From Spirosoma sp. 48-14 (GTDB lineage Bacteria; Bacteroidota; Bacteroidia; Cytophagales; Spirosomataceae): a DNA stretch of 64,000 bases. The stretch spans positions 29,395 through 93,394 of the forward strand of contig NZ_MKUD01000088.1 in NCBI RefSeq assembly GCF_001898575.1, given 5' to 3'. The notes beneath the pieces were generated by a model. That model was given only the letters and a program-made list of their open reading frames with translations, had not been told where the DNA came from and made no database searches. This document shows, in pieces, positions 24,124 through 32,123 of this stretch (position 1 is its first letter; each line of letters begins with the position of its first letter). Position numbers and translations under genes: made by a program.

Positions 24124-24583
24124 GCTGTTGCTGTTTTGATAGACGGTAGATCAGTAGGCAACCGTTGAAAACTATCCGCTTGAGGTAATTACTAGCGAAT
24201 TCGGCTTCCTGAAAGATGTTATCTTTCTTTTCAGCACAGAGCATGCCTATCTGTGTAGTAATCTCTAAGTGTGCATTCATCGGTAAGCCGTCCGACAGTT
24301 TCCAACCTGTAAAAACGAGCTTCAGGACTTCCCGCGAATTGCAGGGCCAGCCTACTAACTCGCTGGCCCATTCGCACATCTGAACCGCTACGGCTGTAAC
24401 CTGTACGGCTTCGTTCAGCAGGTTTTCTTTCGGCTCCTCGTCAATGATCGCTTTAGCGACTTCGCCTAATTCTTCCTGTAAGATCAGAATCCAGAAATAC
24501 AGCTTTAGATTCTGTTTGCCCCATTTGGCAATCTGTCGCTCACGTTCAGCGACTACTAATTCAATTACCTGTTCGGTTGTCAT
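24113..24583 (-). CDS. MazG-like nucleotide pyrophosphohydrolase
   Basis: A 156-residue, all-helical protein with the MazG-type core: VVAERERQIAKWGKQN, then LQEELGEVAKAIIDEE (metal-binding EExxE-like) and NEAVQVTAVAVQMCEW. The family hydrolyses non-canonical or excess nucleoside triphosphates. A roughly 60-residue C-terminal extension is unassigned. Overlap with the methyltransferase gene suggests coexpression for nucleotide management during infection. Confidence 0.7.
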   Translation of the reverse strand: MTTEQVIELVVAERERQIAKWGKQNLKLYFWILILQEELGEVAKAIIDEEPKENLLNEAVQVTAVAVQMCEWASELVGWPCNSREVLKLVFTGWKLSDGLPMNAHLEITTQIGMLCAEKKDNIFQEAEFASNYLKRIVFNGCLLIYRLSKQQQHEL

Positions 24584-24591
24584 GTATGAGT

Positions 24592-24792
24592 TTAATAGAA
24601 TGTATTATGGACTAAGAATGTGCTATTGCACTTAGGGCATTCAACCTCTAGGTTTAAGTCTGGTATGTACTGCCCTGGCTGCGGTAGGTCTTCTTTTTCA
24701 ACCGAATCGTCATCAATCAAATCGATGTCAGCCTTGCAGTGAGGGCATACGACATCAAGCGTAATAGACCAATAGGCGTCTGATTTCAACAT
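24592..24792 (-). CDS. Small zinc-ribbon protein
   Basis: A 66-residue protein with CPHC and CPKC pairs 35 residues apart, a four-cysteine zinc ribbon. The spacer is acidic. It overlaps the preceding gene by 7 bases. Such phage zinc ribbons often bind nucleic acid or host polymerase, but nothing here shows the partner. Confidence 0.6.
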   Translation of the reverse strand: MLKSDAYWSITLDVVCPHCKADIDLIDDDSVEKEDLPQPGQYIPDLNLEVECPKCNSTFLVHNTFY

Positions 24793-25502
24793 GCTTTATA
24801 AGGTTTATTGTCAAGGACTCGGTTTGCCAGTTTCAGCAGTTCAGCCGGGTGGTTTTGGTATGCGTCAGAGCTGATCAGTAGCTCACGCATCACCCAGGCA
24901 TCACGAGGAAAGTCTACCTGCCGTTTAAAATCTTCGTCGGTAACGATGTCCGTCCAGTGGTCGATCTCCTGCGAGAAGGTATGCAGTACGCTTACATCGA
25001 TATATTCCCCGCAATGGCCGCAACTCACAAAGTCACAATGTTCCGGGCTGCTTTCCTGCCATAGCTGAATATGATGCAACCCTTCGATGTCGTCATACTT
25101 GCCTTTCTTTTGCTGCTGGGCAAAGTGCATCAGCCCCCAGGTTACGCAGCTTTCGCAAAGGCTGCCGTATTCATCGTCCTGTACTTCTTCGATTTGATCG
25201 CCGTCAGCATCGATAAAAACCGGATAGTATAACTTGTCCTTGATGTAAAAGAACTGATAGGTTTGATGTGCCGATTCAAGCCGGTTTGCGGCCATGTCGA
25301 TCAGCAGTTTAGCGTCGCCTGCCTTCGTTCGTGGGTACAGTTTCCGCTTGGCTAGTTCATAGCGCGAAGCGTTGCAGTATCCAACCTTCTGCCGACTTAA
25401 ATCGCCCAGGCTGTGAATCATATTCACGACAGTTCGCGAACGCATAGGCCCATCAAGGGGCGTAATATTGCCGCCGTTGTATTTACACAGATAGTAGCTC
25501 AT
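24786..25502 (-). CDS. Hypothetical phage protein with cysteine pairs
   Basis: A 238-residue protein with CESC (about residue 115) and CGHC (about 161), perhaps one zinc site. The N-terminal half is mixed (YYLCKYNGGNITPLDGP, SRYELAKRKLYPRTKAGDAK); the C-terminal part is helical. It begins in an ATGA overlap with the upstream gene. No family recognised. Confidence 0.55.
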   Translation of the reverse strand: MSYYLCKYNGGNITPLDGPMRSRTVVNMIHSLGDLSRQKVGYCNASRYELAKRKLYPRTKAGDAKLLIDMAANRLESAHQTYQFFYIKDKLYYPVFIDADGDQIEEVQDDEYGSLCESCVTWGLMHFAQQQKKGKYDDIEGLHHIQLWQESSPEHCDFVSCGHCGEYIDVSVLHTFSQEIDHWTDIVTDEDFKRQVDFPRDAWVMRELLISSDAYQNHPAELLKLANRVLDNKPYKAC

Positions 25503-25912
25503 TGCTTTTGAGATTTGAAGTACTTCAATGCTTTTGAGAAGGTCTTGAACTCAGTGTCATTAACTCCGTCAGGAACTTTGTAATTAGCACACCAAGCCCC
25601 AACATGATCACAGTAATAGAAGTCTTCCAGAAAAGGATACTTGCGTTTAAGCTCGGCTAGTAGTTGCGCAAACGATGAGGCATTCGATTGATCAATTTGC
25701 TTTTTAGTCGGTTTACTCATGATAAGAAATGTGAAGTACTCCACCGACCAGTAGCCAGTACCGAGGTCAGCGCAGATATGGCCGGAATTGTAAAGATTTA
25801 CGATTTGGACGCGTTGTGGAAACTGGTTATTTCTCTTTCGTAGTTGCAGCGGAGCTTTATCGCTGAGCCCCGTTATAGTTGCGAAAATTTTGGGCTTATG
25901 ATGATAGCTCAT
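25499..25912 (-). CDS. Hypothetical phage protein
   Basis: A 137-residue protein. The ATG at 25912 forms an ATGA overlap with the previous gene and is therefore preferred, although an internal ATG at 25720 begins a more compact domain (FAQLLAELKRKYPFLEDFYY onward). The first 64 residues are beta-rich. No family recognised. Confidence 0.5.
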   Translation of the reverse strand: MSYHHKPKIFATITGLSDKAPLQLRKRNNQFPQRVQIVNLYNSGHICADLGTGYWSVEYFTFLIMSKPTKKQIDQSNASSFAQLLAELKRKYPFLEDFYYCDHVGAWCANYKVPDGVNDTEFKTFSKALKYFKSQKQ

Positions 25913-26733
25913 GCCGCACCTCCTTCCCCGCTACCGAGTAGCAGACCATTAGACCCAAGTTCCAGCGGTTTCGATAAGTCCATCAGCGCCAGATTTGCCG
26001 GGTTAACGCCCGGATGTTCGGCCAGATATTTACTGACCTGTAGGCCGGTTTCCATCGAGAACAGCGGAACCAGATCAACGACGGGGTACTGTCGATTTTC
26101 GCCCGGTTTGTTGGACTTCACTTTCTTGATCGTCAGCGAGAAGGGTAGGAACCGGACGCTGCCGAATGCCTGCATACTACCGTCGAAGCGGTCACGCAGG
26201 TTTGGAATCGACGTTTCAACGCCTTTGGTGCTGAACTGCCAGTAACCGAGTACCGGCACGTTTTTGATGCAGAAGCGCATCGTCAGCACATGCGCCCATT
26301 TGATGTATTGAGCCTGACTACCTGCCTGCTGTTTCAAATAATTCTCGCAGCTCTCAATCAGATCAGGTTTGTCGCTCAGTTTGACCGACTGATAGCCGCC
26401 CTTGTGAAAGACATAGAATGTCTCACCGTCGCCGTAGGCGTAGAGTGCCCCGGCCTTATCGCGGATTTCTAACCGTTCAGTACATACGTCGTTGAAATCG
26501 TCCGAGTAGAAAAAGATCGGTAGTTCGGTCGGCTTATCGCCGTATTGTGCCGTTACCTTTTGGTCGAAGCGTGACCGAACAACGAAGTAATCCGTTGATT
26601 TGGGAAACGCCCGGTTATCGGCGGTATAGCCCTTTTCGCCGATGCTGATACGGCCTACTTCGGGCAATGTTCGTTTGGCTGCTGGCTGCGCATTGGGTAC
26701 AGCCTTTTGCAGAGGATTGTTTTGAATTCGCAT
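25909..26733 (-). CDS. Possible recombination directionality factor-like protein
   Basis: A 274-residue protein. The start of the globular part, VGRISIGEKGY followed by FPKSTDYFVVRSRFD, then GDKPTELPIFFYSDDF and YAYGDGETFYVF, resembles the Gp3-like family that includes recombination directionality factors of some actinophages. The C-terminus is a flexible, Gly-rich tail. It sits two genes from an exonuclease. The family is seen in phage recombination modules, but its link to the tyrosine integrase here is not shown, so treat the name as tentative. Confidence 0.4.
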   Translation of the reverse strand: MRIQNNPLQKAVPNAQPAAKRTLPEVGRISIGEKGYTADNRAFPKSTDYFVVRSRFDQKVTAQYGDKPTELPIFFYSDDFNDVCTERLEIRDKAGALYAYGDGETFYVFHKGGYQSVKLSDKPDLIESCENYLKQQAGSQAQYIKWAHVLTMRFCIKNVPVLGYWQFSTKGVETSIPNLRDRFDGSMQAFGSVRFLPFSLTIKKVKSNKPGENRQYPVVDLVPLFSMETGLQVSKYLAEHPGVNPANLALMDLSKPLELGSNGLLLGSGEGGAA

Positions 26734-26754
26734 TGTCTGGATTGTTTGGAGAGG

Positions 26755-27105
26755 TTAGAAGGAGACATAAAAGCCGTTTTCGTTAGCCCATTGCTCGAAA
26801 ACAGACAGTAGGTTACTGTAATTCATGCCGTGCTTAACTTGCAGGTGTGTGAGAAACTTGGCGATGTCGGCTTGATCGAAGTCAGGTACTGGCTCAAACC
26901 AATCGGGGTTGTTATTGAGAATATCCCACACTAGGACATAGTTGAAATTGCTTTTGCAGTAGAAATAGCTATTGTTGCTATACTGGCCTTTACCAAAGTT
27001 TGGGTAAACTCTCGCGGCTTTTTCCGGGTCTTTAGGTACGCGGAGAAATATAGCTCCAGCTTTCACATTAGGCAGGTCTTTCAGGAGTTTGTAAGCGGCT
27101 GGCAT
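26755..27105 (-). CDS. Hypothetical phage protein
   Basis: A 116-residue protein from ATG 27105 (a TTG at 27165 would overlap the previous gene). It has a mixed fold with GAIFLRVPKDPEKAARVYPN and a C-terminal helical region (ADIAKFLTHLQVKHGMNYSN). No family recognised. Confidence 0.5.
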   Translation of the reverse strand: MPAAYKLLKDLPNVKAGAIFLRVPKDPEKAARVYPNFGKGQYSNNSYFYCKSNFNYVLVWDILNNNPDWFEPVPDFDQADIAKFLTHLQVKHGMNYSNLLSVFEQWANENGFYVSF

Positions 27106-27130
27106 TGCGTTTGGATTGTTTAGAGGTGAA

Positions 27131-27343
27131 TTATTGTCTTGATCGTCTTTGTCTTGCAGCTTCAATCAGCGTATCTATTTCGTCGTAGGTTTCCGCTACG
27201 TTGCAGACGCGATTCGGTAGCGTTATAATGGCGTGGATGTTCGGTTCGCTGGGCTGATCGTACGGTTCGACCATTACGATGTATCGCAGGCCGATAGTGA
27301 CGCGCTTGCTATCGCCGTTGATTTGAGTTACACGAATGAACAT
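27131..27343 (-). CDS. Small hypothetical phage protein
   Basis: A 70-residue protein starting 11 bases downstream of the exonuclease gene. The beta-rich first half (VTIGLRYIVMVEPYDQPSEP) is followed by a helix and a basic tail (ARQRRSRQ). It resembles short phage proteins that set a conserved strand-turn-strand fold, but no family is recognised. Confidence 0.55.
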   Translation of the reverse strand: MFIRVTQINGDSKRVTIGLRYIVMVEPYDQPSEPNIHAIITLPNRVCNVAETYDEIDTLIEAARQRRSRQ

Positions 27344-27354
27344 GGCCTGAGTGG

Positions 27355-28305
27355 TTAGTAGGGCAGTATCGCTTCGGCAACGCCTACGGCACGATGGTGC
27401 TGACCGATTGGGTTGCCGGGGTGAATCGTCCCGGTAAATTGATGGAATGTCTTGTTGTCAAGCTCGCCACCGTATTCGGCAGCGTAGATCGCCAGGTAAT
27501 GATCGATCAGCGCAGGCGTATAAATCGTTTTGGTCTGGTTGACCAGCGTGTAGGTCGGTTCGGTCTGGAAATCTTTCGGACTCCAGGACCAGTTTTCAGC
27601 AATTTCGAGGTGCGGGAAATTCTCCTCGAAAATCAGCTTATTAAGGGCAAGCTGCATCTGTGCCGATTTATGAATGCCGCCCGATTTAAAGTCGATGTTG
27701 ACCAGCCTGCGTTCACGCTTCGTTGTTGCATCCTTCCCCTTGCCGATCTTGGTTGTTATGGTCGCATAGGCCACCAGATCGAGCGTACCGGCGATACCCA
27801 TTTCGTCGCTGGCAAGCATACCCTCGATTAGAATAGGCTCAATCTCGTAATCAGCGCAGAACTTGGCGTAGCTGGTTACCGCCTTATTCAGCTTCTTCGT
27901 CCATTCGCCAGCCAGCGCAAGCGGATGATCGCACTGTAAGAGGTAGCTTCTGACCCGGTTAGCGGTATCGTTGAAATTGTACCCTTTCTGATGGTAATCG
28001 GCAAAACAGATATGCATCAGCGTTCCGAAGTCTGCCGCCTGATCGCGCAGGATGTCGGCCTGCTGACCGTGTTTCTTGAACCATTCGATCAGGTGCGGAC
28101 TCGTCGGGGTGACTTTCTTAATGAAGCTCGTTGTTGAAATGTAGAACGTGGCTTCGTCGCCGTCAATCGTATAGTAGTACCGGCTGTCGAGTGCGTCGAT
28201 TCTCCGAATCGTACGGGGCTGAGCCAGCAAGACCGTCTGATTCGCGTAGATGTAGAGCAGGTTGTCTACATCGTCCATTGTGAGCATGGTATCGTTGACA
28301 GTCAT
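27355..28305 (-). CDS. PD-(D/E)XK exonuclease (Cas4/AddB type)
   Basis: A 316-residue nuclease. Catalytic elements are visible in order: FGTLMHICFADYHQKG (His motif), GIAGTLDLVA (Asp), VNIDFKSGGI (D-x-K) and QMQLALNKLIFEE (QxxxY-like helix). Enzymes of this kind resect DNA ends for phage recombination. Its N-terminal 70 residues may be a separate DNA-contacting part. No single-strand annealing protein is evident beside it, although several adjacent unknown genes could fill that role. Confidence 0.75.
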   Translation of the reverse strand: MTVNDTMLTMDDVDNLLYIYANQTVLLAQPRTIRRIDALDSRYYYTIDGDEATFYISTTSFIKKVTPTSPHLIEWFKKHGQQADILRDQAADFGTLMHICFADYHQKGYNFNDTANRVRSYLLQCDHPLALAGEWTKKLNKAVTSYAKFCADYEIEPILIEGMLASDEMGIAGTLDLVAYATITTKIGKGKDATTKRERRLVNIDFKSGGIHKSAQMQLALNKLIFEENFPHLEIAENWSWSPKDFQTEPTYTLVNQTKTIYTPALIDHYLAIYAAEYGGELDNKTFHQFTGTIHPGNPIGQHHRAVGVAEAILPY

Positions 28306-28490
28306 GCCCGGTATTGTTTACGAAGTGCGAACAGACAGAGAATTTCCCAGACGATGAGAATGCCGAGCACGGCAAACGCGCCACCGACCTGATGAACCTG
28401 CAACAGTTTCAAACCGAGCCGACCGTACACCAGCAGGCCAGCAAAGGCCAGAAAGTCAGCGTACCGGGAGTAAGTCTTAATTTTCTTCAT
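28302..28490 (-). CDS. Small two-helix membrane protein
   Basis: A 62-residue protein with two probable membrane segments (about residues 12-30 and 36-56) and basic ends. It overlaps the exonuclease gene by 4 bases. Palindrome E abuts its start codon, leaving only one base, so no room exists for a usual leader if transcription began at that site. A superinfection-exclusion or antiholin role is possible but unproven. Confidence 0.5.
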   Translation of the reverse strand: MKKIKTYSRYADFLAFAGLLVYGRLGLKLLQVHQVGGAFAVLGILIVWEILCLFALRKQYRA

Positions 28491-28491
28491 A

Positions 28492-28507
28492 GTAATATTA
28501 ATATTAC
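28492..28507. promoter_or_regulatory. Palindromic operator (site E)
   Basis: A perfect GTAATATTAATATTAC squeezed between the stop codon of 28509-28889 and the start codon at 28490. No convincing -7 box follows it, so it is more likely a binding site (operator or roadblock) than a promoter. Confidence 0.6.
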
Positions 28508-28508
28508 A

Positions 28509-28889
28509 CTATCGAACAAGGAAAGAAACTGTTTGCAGGATTGACTGCCGTTGATCAGGGAAGGCGGTAAGAGCTGCTTTTGCGGCCTGACGTACCTGAC
28601 GACGGTAGTTGTGTTCGGCTTCGCCGGTAACGATGCGAACGGCTGTGACTAACTGATTGATGATCAGTTTGCCGGGCCAGCCTAGGGGAGCCGAGTCGGA
28701 AAATTCACCGTAGCCAACCTCCTTGCCGTGTTCGCTCACAAAATGAAAATAGGCGCGTTCATCATCGACCTTATAGCATTTGGCCCATTCCGGGCGCTGG
28801 TAGCCGTGCGTATCTACGGCTCGCATGAGGGCGATTTGCAGCAGGGCATTCATGCGTCGTTTCTGTGACTTTTTTACCTTTGTGCTCAT
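28509..28889 (-). CDS. Hypothetical early phage protein
   Basis: A 126-residue basic protein, the first gene behind promoter/operator F. It has a helical N-terminus (KRRMNALLQIALMRAVDTHG), a small aromatic beta segment and a C-terminal helix (YRRQVRQAAKAALTAFPDQR). No family recognised. First position in the early operon suggests an early regulatory or takeover function. Confidence 0.55.
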   Translation of the reverse strand: MSTKVKKSQKRRMNALLQIALMRAVDTHGYQRPEWAKCYKVDDERAYFHFVSEHGKEVGYGEFSDSAPLGWPGKLIINQLVTAVRIVTGEAEHNYRRQVRQAAKAALTAFPDQRQSILQTVSFLVR

Positions 28890-28967
28890 GACACGTTATC
28901 GTGTTAATCTGTTAGATTGTCGAAACGCTGTCTGCAATGCGGTCAGCGTTTTTTCTATATGACACTG

Positions 28968-28998
28968 CAATAGTAATATTAATATTAACATTGCGCAA
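28968..28998 (-). promoter_or_regulatory. Early-operon promoter with operator (site F)
   Basis: On the minus strand TTG (28998-28996), a 20-base spacer and TACTATTG (28975-28968) form a near-consensus Bacteroidota promoter. The spacer holds the palindrome at 28973-28988 with a single mismatch (final C to A). It precedes the early operon by about 70 bases and is the best candidate for its main promoter. Confidence 0.7.
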
Positions 28999-29008
28999 AT
29001 AAAAAGGT

Positions 29009-29371
29009 TTATTTTTTTTGTTTTTCCCGCAGAATATCCCTAAAGCGTTCCTGTACAAATTCTTTACTAAAGCCCTGACCGATAAGGTACTGACGGCAGG
29101 AACTCGTTTTGTAGAGCGGTTTGCCGGTTTTTCCATTCGTCTCGATTTCTCCTGATCGGGTCAGTTCCCACAGCTTAGTACTACCTACGTGCAAAAAAAG
29201 CATTGCATCCTTTCGATTCATGTACTCGCTGTTAGTGACCGTGACGGATTCCAGCAAGTCTAAACGGTTATTGATCTCCTCATAGCTATCCACAATCCGT
29301 TCCATCGTTTGCCAGAGCGCAAGCGGCACTGCAACCATGTCAGACGTTATTTGCCGAACTCCGTTTTCCAT
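29009..29371 (-). CDS. Excisionase-like helix-turn-helix protein
   Basis: A 120-residue protein. The first 50 residues are a helical, coiled-coil-like lead; residues about 52-105 (YMNRKDAMLFLHVGSTKLWE then GEIETNGKTGKPLYKTS) read as a MerR/excisionase-type winged helix common in Bacteroidota mobile elements. It overlaps the Cro-like gene by 25 bases, beside the switch region and integrase, so a role in excision or regulation is likely. Confidence 0.6.
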   Translation of the reverse strand: MENGVRQITSDMVAVPLALWQTMERIVDSYEEINNRLDLLESVTVTNSEYMNRKDAMLFLHVGSTKLWELTRSGEIETNGKTGKPLYKTSSCRQYLIGQGFSKEFVQERFRDILREKQKK

Positions 29372-29613
29372 TCTTTCAAGCCGTTTATTTGTTTCTCCAA
29401 TTGATCAGCCTCGGCCCGAAGCTGAATTACGCGACTTTCGGCACTCGCAATTACTACATCCAGTATCCGAAGTCGTACGCGGTACTTATGCCCTGGACGG
29501 GGTTGTGCCGCAAAGTTTGACACAGCCTGATAGGAGACGCCAGCCTTTGAGGCTACTTCTCCATAGCCGAGTTTTTGCGTAACTGCTGAAAAATCTTTTT
29601 CGATTGTTTGCAT
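29347..29613 (-). CDS. Cro-like helix-turn-helix regulator
   Basis: An 88-residue protein from ATG 29613; the upstream part of the frame has no strong start and lies in the divergent promoter. A helix-turn-helix is visible (LGYGEVASKAGVSYQAVSNF) followed by a basic segment and a C-terminal coiled coil (ESRVIQLRAEADQLEKQING). It is transcribed away from the repressor gene across a 28-bp dyad, which is the layout of a lysis/lysogeny switch. Confidence 0.6.
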   Translation of the reverse strand: MQTIEKDFSAVTQKLGYGEVASKAGVSYQAVSNFAAQPRPGHKYRVRLRILDVVIASAESRVIQLRAEADQLEKQINGLKEWKTEFGK

Positions 29614-29646
29614 AGGATTTAAACCTTTTGCTAAATTTTGTGCTAT

Positions 29647-29674
29647 GTTAATAATATACTTTGCAAATATTAAC
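29647..29674. promoter_or_regulatory. Switch-region dyad between cro-like and repressor genes
   Basis: GTTAATA (29647-29653) and TATTAAC (29668-29674) form a perfect 7-bp dyad with 14 bases between. On the minus strand TTG (29694-29692), 19 bases, then TAATATTTG gives a near-consensus promoter through the dyad. A half-site AATATTAC is at 29708-29715 just before the repressor ATG. The half-sites resemble the 16-bp palindrome. Confidence 0.55.
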
Positions 29675-29720
29675 ATCGAAATTATTCAACGCAAGAAAAA
29701 CACATAATAATATTACTGTT

Positions 29721-30734
29721 ATGCCTATACTCAGCCAGCAGAACCAAACATTAGCACTAACCCCCATGACGACGAATGAAAAAATCGCAGCCATACGCGA
29801 TTTGACCGGATTGAATCAAAATCGCTTTTCCAAACTGATCGGGGTCGCTCCTTCGACAATGACCCGCCTGGAACGCGGCTCGCCTAACAAACCGAGTCAC
29901 GACACACTACAAAAAATAGCCGATCATTTTGCCGAGGTTACGCTCGACTGGCTGACGGACGAAGACGACGACACATTACCTAAAACAATTACCCTCAAGC
30001 CGGGTTCTTCCATTGAGTCGTTATCGTCTCCCGATCACGAAGGACAGCGTTTTCGTCGGTTTGTTGAACGACACAAACCGAAGCTCAATCAGAATATTAT
30101 TGCTGAATCTATTGGTGTATCAAGAAATCAGGTAGGGGCTTATTACAACACAATACGGTTTCGACAGAGCGTTCAGAGTGCATTATTGGAAGGGTTGTCG
30201 AAACTCCTGGGCCGTCCTGTATCGCCCGAAGAAGTATTCGGGGCAGGCCGTAACGCTGGAACAAACGTGCCAACCAATCTAATAGCAGTACCTAAACTTT
30301 CGGTCACTGACCGACCCAAGCTATCGACTCAGTTTCTGGGTAATCTGCAAGCCAACTTTATGCCTGCCGTTCAGATGGATAAAGTTATGTACGCGCCAAA
30401 GCAGGCCGTAACCGAGGAAAATTTCAAACGCGCCTTTGCTATCGAGATTGCAGCCGGTGACCGCATGGAGCCGCTTTATTTTCCCGGTTACTGGGTACTT
30501 GGTATTAATCTTGAACCTGCTGACTACTCCAAGCTCTACGACGGAACGGTTGCCGTGATGACCAACGACGGGCAGTTTCTGGTTAAGAAGATTGTAGCCA
30601 ATAACATTCGCACCACGGGCGTTCTTGAGCTGGGTAGCTACATTGCTGGCAGCGGTGGTTCTGTGCAGCTACGAAAATCCGATATTTCGTTAATGTTCTC
30701 AATCGCCGGAATTATTTTCGGCCTGACAGCCTAG
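29721..30734 (+). CDS. Prophage repressor, two HTH domains plus S24-like domain
   Basis: A 337-residue protein from ATG 29721 (ATG 29766 is also possible). Domain order: a Cro/CI helix-turn-helix (KIAAIRDLTGLNQNRFSKLI), a second HTH-like domain (LNQNIIAESIGVSRNQVGAY), then a C-terminal LexA/CI fold (FAIEIAAGD-R-MEPLYFPGY to FLVKKIV). The position of the catalytic serine is Arg248 (GDRM instead of GDSM) while the lysine (Lys289) is kept, so self-cleavage should not occur. It probably keeps the prophage silent by binding the palindromes or the switch dyad. Confidence 0.75.
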   Translation: MPILSQQNQTLALTPMTTNEKIAAIRDLTGLNQNRFSKLIGVAPSTMTRLERGSPNKPSHDTLQKIADHFAEVTLDWLTDEDDDTLPKTITLKPGSSIESLSSPDHEGQRFRRFVERHKPKLNQNIIAESIGVSRNQVGAYYNTIRFRQSVQSALLEGLSKLLGRPVSPEEVFGAGRNAGTNVPTNLIAVPKLSVTDRPKLSTQFLGNLQANFMPAVQMDKVMYAPKQAVTEENFKRAFAIEIAAGDRMEPLYFPGYWVLGINLEPADYSKLYDGTVAVMTNDGQFLVKKIVANNIRTTGVLELGSYIAGSGGSVQLRKSDISLMFSIAGIIFGLTA

Positions 30735-30740
30735 ACCGTT

Positions 30741-32123
30741 ATGGCTTCGGTAACCTTCCGCTTTATCCAGAACGAAACCGTCAGAGACGACGGCACACAG
30801 TTGGTACTGCTACGCATTACCTACCAGCGCAAGCATAAATACATCGGTACGGGGGTGTACCTGCGCGAGAAACATTTTAACCCGGATGCAACCAAAGATA
30901 AAGAAAACTGGGTACGCAAATCCTACGGCACCGCCGATGCCGTCAATACCCAGAACGGCATATTAAAAGCGTGGCTGGATAGGGGAGAGGCCGCCAAAAA
31001 GCGGCTGACCGAAATCGGCCAGCCCTTTACGGCTGACGACGTAAAGCAGCGCATCGAACAGACTTCCAGCGATTCGCTGGCCGCTTTTATCCGTCATGCC
31101 ATTCAGCGGTATCGTGACCGGGGGCAGGAAGGAACGGCCAATAATCAGGAGTACTACCTACGGGCCTTGTGCCGCTTTATGGGGCTCGACCCCAAAACGG
31201 GGGACTTTACGATTTATCAGCTTTCACCCCAGCTAATGGAAGACTTTGAAACGTACCTGTTGACGAAAGAAACCAGTCGTAAGGGGTCAACCGATGCCAG
31301 CCGTAGAAATTCGACATCCGAGAAGCTGCGTAAATTGCATCAGTACATTCGTGCCTTTATCGTTAAGCATAAACTGCCCGACGAACTGGACCCGCTCCGG
31401 GGGCGAATCTTTGAGAGTGCGCCAACGCGCCGGGTGCAACTCAGCGAAGCCGAAGTAATGATTCTGGCAGCGGCCAAATTGCCGACTCAGACTAAAGGCG
31501 AATGCACGCTGAACAATGCCCGAAATATTTATCTGTGCAGTTATTTTCTGCATGGCCTCCGGGCGCGGGATTTGATCATGGCACGGGTATCGCAGCTCAC
31601 AACCGAATGGCAGATCGTTGATAATGTGCCGGTGCGTAAGTACCGCTTTATGACGACGGCTTTGAAAACAGATAAGACGAAATATATCTACGTCGAGGAC
31701 GAAATCCTGCCGATTCTGCTGGACTATGCAACGAACAAAGAGCCGGACGATTTTTTGTTTCCGTTTCTAAAAACGAGACATAAGCACCTTGACGATGTGA
31801 AACTTAAAAACAAGGCCAAGAGTCAGAACATCATTATCAATGGATGCCTGAAAACGATTGCTGAAACCTTGAAGATCAATAAGCCGATCTATATGCACTC
31901 GGCCCGGCACACGTTTGCGGATATGCTCATGGAAGAAACGGGCGATATTCGACTCCTACAGGCGTCACTTGATCACTCCGAAATCAGCACGACCGAACGC
32001 TATTTTTCCAGGGGCGTTAAACAGTCGCTCACCGATAAGGCGAACAGTTTGTACCGTCGTCAGGCTGCAACCCGTTCGCAGATAACCGACCTCGATAGTG
32101 AAACTTTACTGAAACAATACTGA
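30741..32123 (+). CDS. Tyrosine-recombinase phage integrase
   Basis: A 460-residue integrase of the Bacteroidota phage type: an N-terminal arm-binding domain (about 1-100), a SAM-like core-binding domain (about 110-210) and a catalytic domain. Active-site residues are Arg274 (HGLRARD), His386-x-x-Arg389-His390 (HSARH), His412 (SLDHSE) and Tyr421 (TERYFS). It inserts and excises the prophage. It lies 6 bases after the repressor gene, so both may be co-transcribed, and 137 bases from the host mrp gene, marking the right prophage end. Confidence 0.9.
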   Translation: MASVTFRFIQNETVRDDGTQLVLLRITYQRKHKYIGTGVYLREKHFNPDATKDKENWVRKSYGTADAVNTQNGILKAWLDRGEAAKKRLTEIGQPFTADDVKQRIEQTSSDSLAAFIRHAIQRYRDRGQEGTANNQEYYLRALCRFMGLDPKTGDFTIYQLSPQLMEDFETYLLTKETSRKGSTDASRRNSTSEKLRKLHQYIRAFIVKHKLPDELDPLRGRIFESAPTRRVQLSEAEVMILAAAKLPTQTKGECTLNNARNIYLCSYFLHGLRARDLIMARVSQLTTEWQIVDNVPVRKYRFMTTALKTDKTKYIYVEDEILPILLDYATNKEPDDFLFPFLKTRHKHLDDVKLKNKAKSQNIIINGCLKTIAETLKINKPIYMHSARHTFADMLMEETGDIRLLQASLDHSEISTTERYFSRGVKQSLTDKANSLYRRQAATRSQITDLDSETLLKQY

